From an uncultured Bacteroidales bacterium (GTDB lineage: Bacteria > Bacteroidota > Bacteroidia > Bacteroidales > UBA11471): DNA of 64,000 bases. The position numbers and the translations under genes were made by a program. The notes beneath the pieces are model-generated. The model had not been told where the DNA came from, searched no databases, and saw only the letters and a program-made list of their open reading frames with translations. The stretch covers positions 49,122 through 113,121 of the forward strand of contig CANQAM010000004.1 of assembly GCA_947589325.1 (NCBI GenBank), written 5' to 3'. Positions within the stretch are counted from its first letter, which is position 1. Each line of letters starts with the position of its first letter. Positions 18,601 to 28,025 of this stretch are shown one piece after another.

Positions 18601-18627
18601 CGGACAATACAAAATATCGATTCGTTT

Positions 18628-20628
18628 TTAACGGATATGAACCATTTGCCTTTTTACACCGGAGGCAGTCGCAATCTCAACGATATAGATGCCCGTTTCG
18701 GGACGGAACAACGCCCCCGCACCCGCTACCTGCAGCTGAAATACAAGAGCGCCATTGAGCGCTATCAAAGAGAGCCGCCCGCTCCCTTCGAGCGTATAAC
18801 AGATTCTATGGCCTTCGGCCCAAATGCCAATGGCTTCGGGCGCAGCTGTTTTCACATCGTCGATTACACCGGAGACCGTCAGGAGCGCCCCGGCAAAGAG
18901 ACTGCCTCGGTTTCCGTTGTCGATTGCCTGCACACCCCATTGGTATTCGCCATTGGTGTTTATTTTCATTCGGTACGAACAACGGACGATTGCGCCAGAC
19001 AGGCTGCCTGTGCGAATGAAACCGGTATTGATATCGGCCGGCAAAGTCATAAAGCACTCTCCGGCATCTTTTTTGCGAAGGTAGAGATTGTAGCGCAAAG
19101 CCTCCGCCGGAGTGACATCGTCAAGGGGCGCACTCCATGTAAAGAGCGCCTCTCCCGTAGCGGAATCGAACGTGGCGGCAAGTTGGGCCGGCGCAGCCGG
19201 CGCTTCGTTGGGAAGGGTATTTTTCGTCGCAGACGTATTTCTGTACAGCATGACATCGCAGCCTTTTGAGCACGAACCATTAACCCAACCCGAAAACCAT
19301 GCGTCCAAAAAACCGTCGTTGTCGTAATCGATCAAATGATGGCTGCCGTGCGTTATACGGCCGAAATGCCCTTTCTTATTCAGCGGGTCGTCATAATATG
19401 CGCCCCATGAAGCGAATGTAAAATCGCCCTGATTGACATATATCCAAGTCGTATGTTCATGCGTTTCGCCATGACCGCCGACCAGAATGTCGGGGAGACC
19501 GTCATGGTTGATGTCGCCAAAAGAGAGCTGCCCGCCATCGATATGCTCCATGTCCGTCTCGACTTTCTCGAAGCGGCGCTTACCGAGATTCTTCCATATA
19601 TAGAAATTTTTGGCTTTGGTATTGAAATAAATGCCGGTAGCCACAATATCGGCAAAGCCGTCATTGTTGAAATCGCATATTCCGAACGAAGAATCGTTCA
19701 ACCCCGAAAGGGCTTGGTCGCCTTCGGAAAACGTACCGTCTCCGTTGTTCCAGTAAACATGCAGCTCCGAATTTCGGGAAAGACCGTATCCCGATGATAC
19801 GAGATCCAGCCAGCCGTCGCCGTCTAAATCGGACAGGCAAACACTTCCGTCGGTTTCGCCATGGAATGGAAGTGTACCATTCAAAGGGTTCTGTTGCAGC
19901 CGGAAAGACTCTCCGCCGATATTTTTATAGAGATAAACCGCCCGCACCGCATCTTCGGGGTGGTCGGTTTCGGGTCGCATATTGTCATCGAAACCGGTCA
20001 TGACAATGTCAATATATCCGTCGTTGTCGTAGTCGCCCGTTGCAACCCAATTATGGCCTTTTCCGCCGGTTTTTCCGTTGTATATGGGGCGGATTCCGGC
20101 CTCCGCAGCCGAAATTTCACGATATGACACAGTCCCGTCGTCAGCAATGCCCTCACTTATATAAAGGAGCGTTTCTATTTGATCGAAACGGGTATTCTCG
20201 TCGGCCCACGCATAATTATAATTGTTCAATCCGGGAAGGAGCAAATCCAACAGACCGTCATTATTCATATCGAACCACACAGGGCAGGAAAATGCCAAGC
20301 CCTTGAACGGGGAACGAAGCCGTGAAAATGTACCGTCGCCCTTATTCTTGTAAAAATTGGATTGAATAGCCGACGAACTGACATGTTCATTTCTATCGCT
20401 GTAAAAGAGGTCTAAATACCCGTCGTTGTCATAATCGCCCCACGCACTGCCAGAATAGAGCGCATGATAAAAACCGCCGGCATCTCCCGCCGATACAGAT
20501 TGTCCCGGCACAGGCGTTTTCACCTCCTCGAACTTCACATTCGCTACATCGCCAGCCACTTGGGCATGCAACAAGGTCGGAGCAGACAACAAAAGAACAA
20601 GAGAAATTTTTCCAATCATCGTTTTCAT
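18628..20628 (-). CDS. FG-GAP/VCBS repeat protein with fibronectin-like domain and T9SS tail
   Basis: The start was set at the ATG at 20628 (MKTMIGKISLVLLLSAPTLLHAQ), giving 666 aa. Several FG-GAP repeats with Ca-binding loops (DYDNDG, DMNNDG, DINHDG) make up a probable beta-propeller over residues ~45-450. A fibronectin-III-like domain (ATFDSATGEALFTWSA) and a T9SS type A sorting domain (ends GIYIVEIATASGVKRQ) follow. No catalytic residues are recognised. Sequence and domain order match the C-terminal half of the GH2 fusion at 7054-11385, so one arose from the other by fusion or fission. It is likely a surface-attached glycan-binding or scaffold protein and the first gene of a three-gene operon. 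Confidence 0.85.
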   Translation of the reverse strand: MKTMIGKISLVLLLSAPTLLHAQVAGDVANVKFEEVKTPVPGQSVSAGDAGGFYHALYSGSAWGDYDNDGYLDLFYSDRNEHVSSSAIQSNFYKNKGDGTFSRLRSPFKGLAFSCPVWFDMNNDGLLDLLLPGLNNYNYAWADENTRFDQIETLLYISEGIADDGTVSYREISAAEAGIRPIYNGKTGGKGHNWVATGDYDNDGYIDIVMTGFDDNMRPETDHPEDAVRAVYLYKNIGGESFRLQQNPLNGTLPFHGETDGSVCLSDLDGDGWLDLVSSGYGLSRNSELHVYWNNGDGTFSEGDQALSGLNDSSFGICDFNNDGFADIVATGIYFNTKAKNFYIWKNLGKRRFEKVETDMEHIDGGQLSFGDINHDGLPDILVGGHGETHEHTTWIYVNQGDFTFASWGAYYDDPLNKKGHFGRITHGSHHLIDYDNDGFLDAWFSGWVNGSCSKGCDVMLYRNTSATKNTLPNEAPAAPAQLAATFDSATGEALFTWSAPLDDVTPAEALRYNLYLRKKDAGECFMTLPADINTGFIRTGSLSGAIVRCSYRMKINTNGEYQWGVQAIDNGNRGSLFAGALLTVSGVIDDVKTAAPEAIGIWAEGHRICYTLEGSGRLSLIALNGALVFQLQVAGAGALFRPETGIYIVEIATASGVKRQMVHIR

Positions 20629-20652
20629 GATATCTCGGTTTATTATCGCTTT

Positions 20653-20709
20653 CAAAGGTAGATTCTAAAAAAATTTTTTTATAACGCATGGCGTTCAATA
20701 AATAAAAAT
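20653..20709 (-). promoter_or_regulatory. Promoter with conserved upstream element (copy 3)
   Basis: On the - strand, TACCTTTG (20660-20653) is an exact -7 box 24 nt before the ATG. GAACG of the shared element (TTTTTATTTATTGAACG-N7-TTATAAAAAA) ends exactly 31 nt upstream. It should drive the FG-GAP, GH2 and esterase operon. Confidence 0.78.
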
Positions 20710-20772
20710 CTCGAATCATCAATTTTTCTACTTCAAAGCAAAAAGGAGACGAAAACGATGTTTTACGGCAAC

Positions 20773-21801
20773 TTACTTTTCACCCAACAACGCAGATGTC
20801 ATATTTCCCAACAGCCATCTGTCTTTCCAAAAAATCGTAAGCCCATCACCGTTAAAGGCAATTGGCAACCAAATATATTTTGACTCTTTCAAATCGGTCT
20901 TGCACCACTTGTCGAGCATCATTATATAACAGTCTTTTTCACCTGCCACCGGCAGCACGAATGTGCTTTGTCCATAAAAAGTTTTATCGGCATCTTTTCC
21001 GCGACAAGGATTCTCCACGGCCGTCCAAACGCCCAACAGGGAATCGGCAACCGCGTACTCGGCTTCGTTAGGATCCCACCCCGAACAACCTGAGGTTACA
21101 AGGTAATACTTATTTTCCCGCTTAAATACAGCAGGAGCTTCCCGAAACCTATTTTGAAAATTTTTCGTATATACTCCCGAGTGACTCAGATAATCGTCGG
21201 AAAGCAGACTGACGCAAAGAGTCGAATTTTCTTCCGACGAATATATATGATACGCCTTTCCATCATCGTCCTTGAACAGTGTCATATCGCGGCTGTTCTG
21301 ACCGTTGGGTCGCATCGACCCCAAATAAGTGAATTTGCCAACCGGCGAATCGCTGACAGCAACGCCAGCCGACGCCACCCTATAATTATAATTGTCTATG
21401 TGCATCCACATGACGAATTTTCCGGTTTTGTCATTATATATGACTTTCGGCCGTTCGATAACCCTTGTAGGGTGTATATCCGACTGCGGATCGAGCGTGT
21501 CTGATTCCAATACAAGCCCTTCAAACTTCCAATGATACAAATCTTTCGACGAATAACATGATACTCCTAACACGTCGGTACGATAACAATCCCAATCGAC
21601 GCCGGGCGAACGATAAGTACATCCGCCCTTATATTCGCCATACCAATAATATACGCCCTCGTGATACAAAATGCCTCCGCCATGCGCATTTATCGGATTG
21701 CCATCGGTATCGAGCCACTCCTCGCCCGGCACGATGTATTGCGCATAACCTGAAAATATCGAAAACAAGCCGAATATCAATATCCAAATTCTATATTTCA
21801 T
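20773..21801 (-). CDS. GH43 glycoside hydrolase (subfamily 24/34-like, probable exo-galactan/galactofuranoside activity)
   Basis: 342 aa with a signal peptide (MKYRIWILIFGLFSIFSGYAQ). A five-bladed propeller is indicated by the repeated blade patterns. The likely acid is Glu221 in RFREAPAVF and the pKa-tuning Asp is Asp172 in SRDMTLF. The usual N-terminal base Asp is missing: the first blade reads INAHGGG. This is typical of the exo-beta-1,3-galactanase-type GH43 branch, which lacks a normal base. It probably removes galactose from a side chain in the periplasm; the exact linkage is inferred. It lies 17 bp after the regulator gene and is likely co-transcribed with it. Confidence 0.85.
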   Translation of the reverse strand: MKYRIWILIFGLFSIFSGYAQYIVPGEEWLDTDGNPINAHGGGILYHEGVYYWYGEYKGGCTYRSPGVDWDCYRTDVLGVSCYSSKDLYHWKFEGLVLESDTLDPQSDIHPTRVIERPKVIYNDKTGKFVMWMHIDNYNYRVASAGVAVSDSPVGKFTYLGSMRPNGQNSRDMTLFKDDDGKAYHIYSSEENSTLCVSLLSDDYLSHSGVYTKNFQNRFREAPAVFKRENKYYLVTSGCSGWDPNEAEYAVADSLLGVWTAVENPCRGKDADKTFYGQSTFVLPVAGEKDCYIMMLDKWCKTDLKESKYIWLPIAFNGDGLTIFWKDRWLLGNMTSALLGEK

Positions 21802-21818
21802 ATTTTACCGTTTTATAA

Positions 21819-24800
21819 TCATGATTCATTCGACGATGTTTGATGCACCTGTTTTTCAAACTGTTTCGGAGTCATACCGAATTGTTTTTGAAATAACTTT
21901 ATGAAATACGACGGAGAGTTTATTCCGACGAGATAACATATTTCTCCTATTCGGTAACGCCCTTCAATGATTAAGTCCGTCGCTTTTTTAAGTCTAATCA
22001 AACGGATAAAATCGGTCGGCGATGTCCCTGCTACCGCCTTTATTTTACGATGCAGCGTCGAGCGGCTCATAAACACGATTTCCGAAAGCCGCTCTACGCC
22101 GAAATTCGTGTCCATGATATTATCTTCTATGATTCCGATGAGTTTGTTCATCAATTCTTCATCTGCCTTATTCATGCCCATCGCCGAAATAGGCAGAAAC
22201 GGCTTGCGCATGAAAGCATCTTTTTCTCTTTTCTTATTGTCGAAAAGCGATGTCAATTGGGTCAGCAGATATTGGAATGAGAACGGTTTTTCGATATAGG
22301 CATCAGCCCCCATTTTAAGGCCTTCGATTTTACTGTCCAAATCATTTTTTGCAGTCAGCAAGACAACCGGTATATGACATATTTCAATATCGGACTTGAT
22401 TTTATGGCAAAGTTCAAAGCCGTCCATTTCGGGCATCATTATATCGGTAATAACACAATCAATATTTTTCTCTTCCAATATTTTCATCGCTTCGACACCG
22501 TTTTGTGCCGATTCTACCGCAAAATGATGTTTAAGTTTATCGACCATAAAGTCGAGCATCTCCACATTGTCTTCAACGACGAGCAGCACTTCACGTCTTT
22601 CGTCGTCGATATTTGAATCATCTTTCTCATGGTCATCTTCATTGGCAGGAAGAATCTCCAAATTTTCCCCGTCTTGCTTTATGGGAAGTTCCAGTGTAAA
22701 TCCATTCAAACCGTCAATTTCTTCAAAGACGAGCGTACCATGGTGGAGTTCACTCAAAGATCTTGCCAAAGACAAGCCTATTCCCGAACTTGAAGAAGCA
22801 TTTGCGTTCTTTTTCATCTGATAAAAAGGGTCGAATATCTTTTCCCGCTGCTCTAACGGCACCAATTCACCATCGTTGAGGAAAATTATTTTGAAACAGC
22901 CTTCTTTCAACACCAATTTTACTTCGATTTTTTTATCGGAGTAGCGTATGGCATTCGAGAAAAGATTGTTCAATATTTTTACGAACGAACTTTTATCTGC
23001 CAACGCATACACATCGGCCTCCGGCATGAGCAGTTTCATCTTCCGTTTTTCAGACAAAGCCATGACCTCAAAACGTTGATATGTATCTTTCAATATATCC
23101 GATACATTGATCGTCGTAAAATTCATCTGCATTTGATTGCTGTCGATTTTTCTGAAATCGAGCAATTGATTGATCAACGTCATCAATTCAGAGGTATTCC
23201 GACTCATTATGAGGAGATTCTTTTTTATTTCCGCATCGGCGATATTCATTTCCAGCATCGACTCCAACGGACCGCTAATCAAAGTTAAAGGAGTACGTAT
23301 TTCATGGGCTATATGCGTAAAGAAAAGCATTTTGGAATTATACAGTTCTTTCTCTTTTTCCTGTTCAAAAAAACCGCGCTTTTCTGCCAGCTTTTGTTTC
23401 ATCTGATTTTTGTACCACCGAAACCACAAGTAAAACACGATTATGACCAACAGGCAATAAAAAATATTCGCCGGCAGGCTGCGCCACCACGGCGGCAAAA
23501 CCGTAATTTCTATTGCTGTACCGACATTATTCCACACGCCGTCGTTGTTAGCTCCTTTCACCCGAAATACATATTTCCCCGGCGGAATTTTTATGTAAGA
23601 GGCTTTGTGGCTTCCACGCATATATATCCAATCGTCGTCTATATTGTCCATCTTATAGGCATATTCGTTTGCCGATGGCGCTACGTAACTCAGTATGGCA
23701 TATTCAAATCCGACATTTGCCTGATTGTAATTCAAGGTTATTTTATCGGTGTACAATATACTCTTTTTCAGCAGTGTATTATCGGTATGCACCGAAACTT
23801 CTTTATTGTCCACCAGCAATTTGGTAATAAACACAGGCGGCAGATATTCGTTTTTTCTTATTTGATACGGGTCAAATGAAATGAGACCTTCGTTGTTTCC
23901 GAAATAAAATATTCCGGAAGATGATGCGAGTGCCGATTTATAGTTGAACTGATTGCCCGGCAAGCCGTTGTCGGTAGTGAATATTTCGCACGTTTCTTTT
24001 TTCGGATCGAATTTTACCAATCCTTTATTTGTACCGAACCACAAATTTTTGTTTTTATCTTCCAATATTTTATAGGCAGTATCGTCGGGTAAGCCCTCTT
24101 TTTCGGAAAATGTGGTAAACGTTCCCGTATTTTTATCGTAGCGGCATATTCCACCTCGATCGGTGGAAAACCAAATTTCACCGGTAGAGGTTTCTTTGAT
24201 ATTGCTTACGGAATTGGAGCTCAAAGAAGTGGAATCTCCCTCGCAATGCATGAAATGAGTTACAGCAGATTCTTTCGGATTATATCGGTAGACGCCGTTA
24301 CCCATAGTCGCGACCCATATATAACCGTCCAAATCTTCAATAATGTCATATATGAAATTCAAACCGAATTCCGGTCGTCGGGAAAAATTCATTGTTTTTT
24401 TATCGCCTACATACACACCCCAGCCGTTTCCTATCCATACATTCCCATTGCGGTCTTCGCACAACGCATATATACTGGATTCATTCAAGGCCATTCGTTC
24501 GGCAGAATAATGCTTGACGGCATAATTTTTACAATCGACAATATCGAGCCCTTGTTTGAAAAATCCGACCCACACATGATCGTCGAGTCTCAATAAGGCC
24601 AATGTCCTTTCAGAATTCAACTTCGAGCCGATATCTTGTTCGAATTTTCGGAATTTTCCTGTCCGGGGGTCATAAATATCTACTCCGGCATCTTCTGTAC
24701 CGACCCAAATATTGCCGTTTTCATCTTCGGACAGTTCGCGGACTTTTTTGCTGCTGATCGTATAGGGACGGGTCAATGGTATATGGCGGGTAAATTCCAA

Positions 24801-25820
24801 TCCCCAATAGGGCAAGTAATTGACACCGCCCGAATTGGTACCGACCCATATTCCTTTCTCCCTATCACGGTATATCCGACCTATTTGATTGTCGGATAGC
24901 GAATAAGGGCACATCGGGTCGTTATAAATATGAACTACTGAACCTTTATTTTCGTTAACGATGTAAATGCCCGATTGTGTTCCGATCCACAATTCATCGT
25001 CGAAACAAACAATGTCGCGAATAATTTTATAATGGACTTCGGAGGCATCGACATCGGAAAGCGTGTTTTTCCACTTGTTGAGTTTTCGCAGCTTGCCTTC
25101 ATGAATACCTATAACCAGATTATCGCCATAATCGCACATGCGGTAGATATTTTCGCCAAGCAGCGTCTCACCGGTGTTGTTATCGCCCAAATACTGTATA
25201 AACTCATCTTCATTCCGGTTATAGAGATAGACACCTTTTCCATTGGTGCCGACCCACAGCCGCGCACTTTGATCCAAACAAAGGCATTGGGGATTTCCCT
25301 GATCGGGAAGTTCTACTCCGCCGACTGTATAACAAGTAAGAAGTGTTCCTTCCCGATATTTGAACAGACCCTGATTCGGCAAAACGATCCAAATATTCCC
25401 ATAGGCATCTTCTTTTATATCGGAGACCCAGTCTTTCATCGCAACCCCTTCACGTGTCGTATCGTTTATGAACGTGAATGTATCGGAAAGCGGATCGAAT
25501 ACAAAAACACCATTATCGGTTCCGACCCATAGATGTCCGGCACTATCTTCAAAAAGCGATGATATATTATTGTTTCTTTTGTTCAGGACAGGATCGAAAC
25601 AATCGTACACCCGTATGGCATTTCCATCGAAACGATTTAATTTGTTTCGTGTGCCGAACCACATAAATCCTCTCGTATCCTGCAATATCGCTTTGACGTC
25701 AGTCTGTGAAAGACCGTCGTGTCCGGTTATGACTCTAAAATAATGTTTGAACGAATAATCTTGTGCCGACAATGTCATACATGCCAGCAACAAAATCGCT
25801 TTCAAAAGTCGTTTTTTCAT
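21819..25820 (-). CDS. Hybrid two-component system sensor/regulator (HTCS)
   Basis: The start was set at the ATG at 25820 (MKKRLLKAILLLACMTLSAQ), giving 1333 aa. Residues ~25-780 are a periplasmic sensor of two beta-propellers built from Reg_prop repeats (FMWFGTRNKLNRFDG and many like it) and a Y_Y_Y domain, followed by one membrane helix near 790. The cytoplasmic part has a HisKA domain with His839 in FFTHIAHEIRTPL, a HATPase (GIGLSLARSL), a receiver with Asp1126 in VITDIMMPEMDG, and a C-terminal AraC-type helix-turn-helix (SPSYFIKLFQKQFG). It should sense a released oligosaccharide and activate the surrounding genes. It lies centrally between the divergent enzyme clusters and is a natural candidate for the activator that binds the shared promoter element. 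Confidence 0.95.
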   Translation of the reverse strand: MKKRLLKAILLLACMTLSAQDYSFKHYFRVITGHDGLSQTDVKAILQDTRGFMWFGTRNKLNRFDGNAIRVYDCFDPVLNKRNNNISSLFEDSAGHLWVGTDNGVFVFDPLSDTFTFINDTTREGVAMKDWVSDIKEDAYGNIWIVLPNQGLFKYREGTLLTCYTVGGVELPDQGNPQCLCLDQSARLWVGTNGKGVYLYNRNEDEFIQYLGDNNTGETLLGENIYRMCDYGDNLVIGIHEGKLRKLNKWKNTLSDVDASEVHYKIIRDIVCFDDELWIGTQSGIYIVNENKGSVVHIYNDPMCPYSLSDNQIGRIYRDREKGIWVGTNSGGVNYLPYWGLEFTRHIPLTRPYTISSKKVRELSEDENGNIWVGTEDAGVDIYDPRTGKFRKFEQDIGSKLNSERTLALLRLDDHVWVGFFKQGLDIVDCKNYAVKHYSAERMALNESSIYALCEDRNGNVWIGNGWGVYVGDKKTMNFSRRPEFGLNFIYDIIEDLDGYIWVATMGNGVYRYNPKESAVTHFMHCEGDSTSLSSNSVSNIKETSTGEIWFSTDRGGICRYDKNTGTFTTFSEKEGLPDDTAYKILEDKNKNLWFGTNKGLVKFDPKKETCEIFTTDNGLPGNQFNYKSALASSSGIFYFGNNEGLISFDPYQIRKNEYLPPVFITKLLVDNKEVSVHTDNTLLKKSILYTDKITLNYNQANVGFEYAILSYVAPSANEYAYKMDNIDDDWIYMRGSHKASYIKIPPGKYVFRVKGANNDGVWNNVGTAIEITVLPPWWRSLPANIFYCLLVIIVFYLWFRWYKNQMKQKLAEKRGFFEQEKEKELYNSKMLFFTHIAHEIRTPLTLISGPLESMLEMNIADAEIKKNLLIMSRNTSELMTLINQLLDFRKIDSNQMQMNFTTINVSDILKDTYQRFEVMALSEKRKMKLLMPEADVYALADKSSFVKILNNLFSNAIRYSDKKIEVKLVLKEGCFKIIFLNDGELVPLEQREKIFDPFYQMKKNANASSSSGIGLSLARSLSELHHGTLVFEEIDGLNGFTLELPIKQDGENLEILPANEDDHEKDDSNIDDERREVLLVVEDNVEMLDFMVDKLKHHFAVESAQNGVEAMKILEEKNIDCVITDIMMPEMDGFELCHKIKSDIEICHIPVVLLTAKNDLDSKIEGLKMGADAYIEKPFSFQYLLTQLTSLFDNKKREKDAFMRKPFLPISAMGMNKADEELMNKLIGIIEDNIMDTNFGVERLSEIVFMSRSTLHRKIKAVAGTSPTDFIRLIRLKKATDLIIEGRYRIGEICYLVGINSPSYFIKLFQKQFGMTPKQFEKQVHQTSSNES

Positions 25821-25837
25821 AACATTATTCTTCGCGA

Positions 25838-25845
25838 CAAATATA
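25838..25845 (-). promoter_or_regulatory. -7 box of the HTCS gene
   Basis: On the - strand, TATATTTG matches TAnnTTTG and lies 17 nt before the ATG at 25820. A direct repeat lies just upstream (see 25852-25882). Confidence 0.6.
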
Positions 25846-25851
25846 AACAGG

Positions 25852-25882
25852 CAAAAAATAACATGCCGGTCAAAAAATAACA
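25852..25882 (-). repeat. Direct repeat upstream of the HTCS promoter
   Basis: CAAAAAATAACA occurs at 25852-25863 and again at 25871-25882, 19 bp apart centre to centre, immediately upstream of the -7 box and over the expected -33 region. Two sites about two helical turns apart would suit a dimeric AraC-type regulator, perhaps autoregulation. This is inferred. Confidence 0.5.
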
Positions 25883-25981
25883 CATTGGTCGTATTCCGAA
25901 GGTTTTGCTGCCCCGGTACGAAATGATACGAATCGTTGAAAAATTGACTCTTTTATTACAATCATATATCTGTTTTCGTTT

Positions 25982-25989
25982 TATCTTTG
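25982..25989 (+). promoter_or_regulatory. -7 box of the GH2-GH92-GH125 operon
   Basis: TATCTTTG matches TAnnTTTG and leaves a very short leader (about 15-20 nt) before the ATG at 26010. The shared 35-bp element is not present at the 31-nt distance. Confidence 0.6.
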
Positions 25990-26009
25990 GACAGAATTAA
26001 TATGTGTTT

Positions 26010-28007
26010 ATGCATCGAATAAAAATTTCATTATTTCTCTTCATTCTCCCTTTCTTCCTATCAGCACAACTTCGGGAAGAAATTATGTTATCGGGGAAAT
26101 GGCGTTTTTTCAAGAGCGGCATGGAATCGTCGAATATCGAATATGTTTCCATTCCCCACACATGGAATGACAAAGACGGTACTTCGTCCGATTATTACAG
26201 GGGAGAAGGGTGCTATTCCTATTCATTCCGACTCGGGAAAAAAGTTGGCAAGAATCGAGTTTTCCTGCGTTTCGGGGCTGTAAGTCAAGAAGCAGATGTA
26301 TTCCTGAACGGCCATTACATCGGGAATCACAAGGGTGGGTTTACGGCATTCTGCTTCGAAATAACGCCTTATATCAAAGGCGGCAAAGAGAACGAATTGA
26401 CTGTCATAGCCAGCAACGCCCCCAATTCCGATATTGCACCGTTAGAAGGAGATTTCACTATATTCGGGGGCATATACCGTCCGGTGTCTCTTTTGATTCT
26501 GCCCACGACGTGCATTACCCCACTTGACTATGCATCATCAGGGATCTACATAAAACAGACCGATATTTCGGCTCGGTCAGCGACCATAGATATTACGGCG
26601 AAAATCGACGGAAATATCCGAAAAGATATTTCATTCCGGACATCGGTATACGACCCGAACGGCAAAGCCGTTACATTTGCAGATAACGGAAGAATCGAAA
26701 AATCGGGAAACATCGCGACCGTCGAACAACGCATAATCATTCCGAATCCGATTTTGTGGAACGGGAAAAAGGCTCCGCGACAATATCGTTTTCTGTGTGA
26801 AGTGCTACGGAACGGAAAGGTTGTCGATAGTTTGTCGGTATATACCGGACTGCGTTATTTTTCCATCGACAGAGAAAAAGGTTTCTTCTTGAACGGAGCT
26901 TCTTATCAAATACGAGGCGTGAACCGGCATCAGGACAGGCAGGGAAAAGGTTGGGCCATCGATGAACACGACCAATACGAAGATATGCAGCTTCTAAAAG
27001 AAATCGGGGCAAACGGAGTGCGGCTGGCGCATTATCCGCATTCCGATTTCTTCTATACACTTTGCGACCGTGAAGGGCTGCTGGTATGGGCTGAGATTCC
27101 TTTCGTGGGCAAGGGTATCGAATCGGAAGAATTCGGAGAAAATTTGAAATTGCAATTAACAGAACTTATCAGACAAAATTTTAATCACCCCTCGATATTT
27201 TGTTGGAGTCTTTTCAACGAATTGTCGAAAGAATCTCCTGAAGGAGTGCTAACCGAGCTAAACGAAATTGCCCATCGTGAAGACCCGATGCGTTTCACCG
27301 TAGCGGCAGCCAATGTCGAAGGCCGTCCAGAGAATGGCATTACCGACCTTATGGCATTCAACACTTATCCGGGTTGGTATTGGGCGCAACCCGAAACTAT
27401 GGGCCCGTCGATAGAATGGAAAAACAATTCGGTCGGCAAGAAAGGTGTAGGCATAAGTGAATACGGTGCCGGTGCAAGTATCAAACACCACCTTCAAGGC
27501 ATGAAAGAGGCGCCGAAATGCGACGGCAATTTCCATCCGGAAGAATGGCAAGCCATCGTACACGAACGAAATTATGAGGAAATAGACAAAAGGGCCTATG
27601 TATGGGGAACATTCGTATGGAATATGTTCGACTTCGCAAGCGCCGGTCGAAACGAGGGCGATACCTGCGGCATGAACGACAAAGGGCTGGTTACATACGA
27701 CCGGAAAATCAAAAAAGACGCTTTCTATTTTTACAAAGCCAATTGGTCGGATATGCCGGTACTGTATATAACAAGCCGGCGCCATACGGAACGAAACGAC
27801 AAAAATACCGACGTAAAAATATATTCCAACTGCTCGAATGTCGTTTTATATGTAAACGGTGTACCATTTCAAGCGACACCAAAAGGACATTGCATTTTTA
27901 TCGGTGAAAACATCGAATTGAAGCCGGGCAAAAACGAGATATGCGTATCGGGAGACTTCGACGGAGAACTGATAACCGACCGATGCGAATGGTTCTTGAA
28001 CGATTAA
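26010..28007 (+). CDS. GH2 glycoside hydrolase (beta-galactosidase-like)
   Basis: The track start at 26004 is a GTG; the ATG at 26010 (MHRIKISLFLFILPFFLSAQ) starts a normal signal peptide, giving 665 aa. The GH2 order is complete: jelly roll (PHTWNDKDG, VFLNGHYIGNHKGG), immunoglobulin-like domain, and TIM barrel (GVNRHQD, GVRLAHYPHS). Catalytic residues are intact: acid/base Glu404 in CWSLFNE and nucleophile Glu484 in GISEYGAG. It removes a beta-linked sugar, most likely galactose, in the periplasm. It is the first gene of an operon with GH92 (18 bp later) and GH125, so it may uncap a mannose-rich glycan. Confidence 0.92.
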   Translation: MHRIKISLFLFILPFFLSAQLREEIMLSGKWRFFKSGMESSNIEYVSIPHTWNDKDGTSSDYYRGEGCYSYSFRLGKKVGKNRVFLRFGAVSQEADVFLNGHYIGNHKGGFTAFCFEITPYIKGGKENELTVIASNAPNSDIAPLEGDFTIFGGIYRPVSLLILPTTCITPLDYASSGIYIKQTDISARSATIDITAKIDGNIRKDISFRTSVYDPNGKAVTFADNGRIEKSGNIATVEQRIIIPNPILWNGKKAPRQYRFLCEVLRNGKVVDSLSVYTGLRYFSIDREKGFFLNGASYQIRGVNRHQDRQGKGWAIDEHDQYEDMQLLKEIGANGVRLAHYPHSDFFYTLCDREGLLVWAEIPFVGKGIESEEFGENLKLQLTELIRQNFNHPSIFCWSLFNELSKESPEGVLTELNEIAHREDPMRFTVAAANVEGRPENGITDLMAFNTYPGWYWAQPETMGPSIEWKNNSVGKKGVGISEYGAGASIKHHLQGMKEAPKCDGNFHPEEWQAIVHERNYEEIDKRAYVWGTFVWNMFDFASAGRNEGDTCGMNDKGLVTYDRKIKKDAFYFYKANWSDMPVLYITSRRHTERNDKNTDVKIYSNCSNVVLYVNGVPFQATPKGHCIFIGENIELKPGKNEICVSGDFDGELITDRCEWFLND

Positions 28008-28025
28008 CCTTTTTATTTTCATCTT

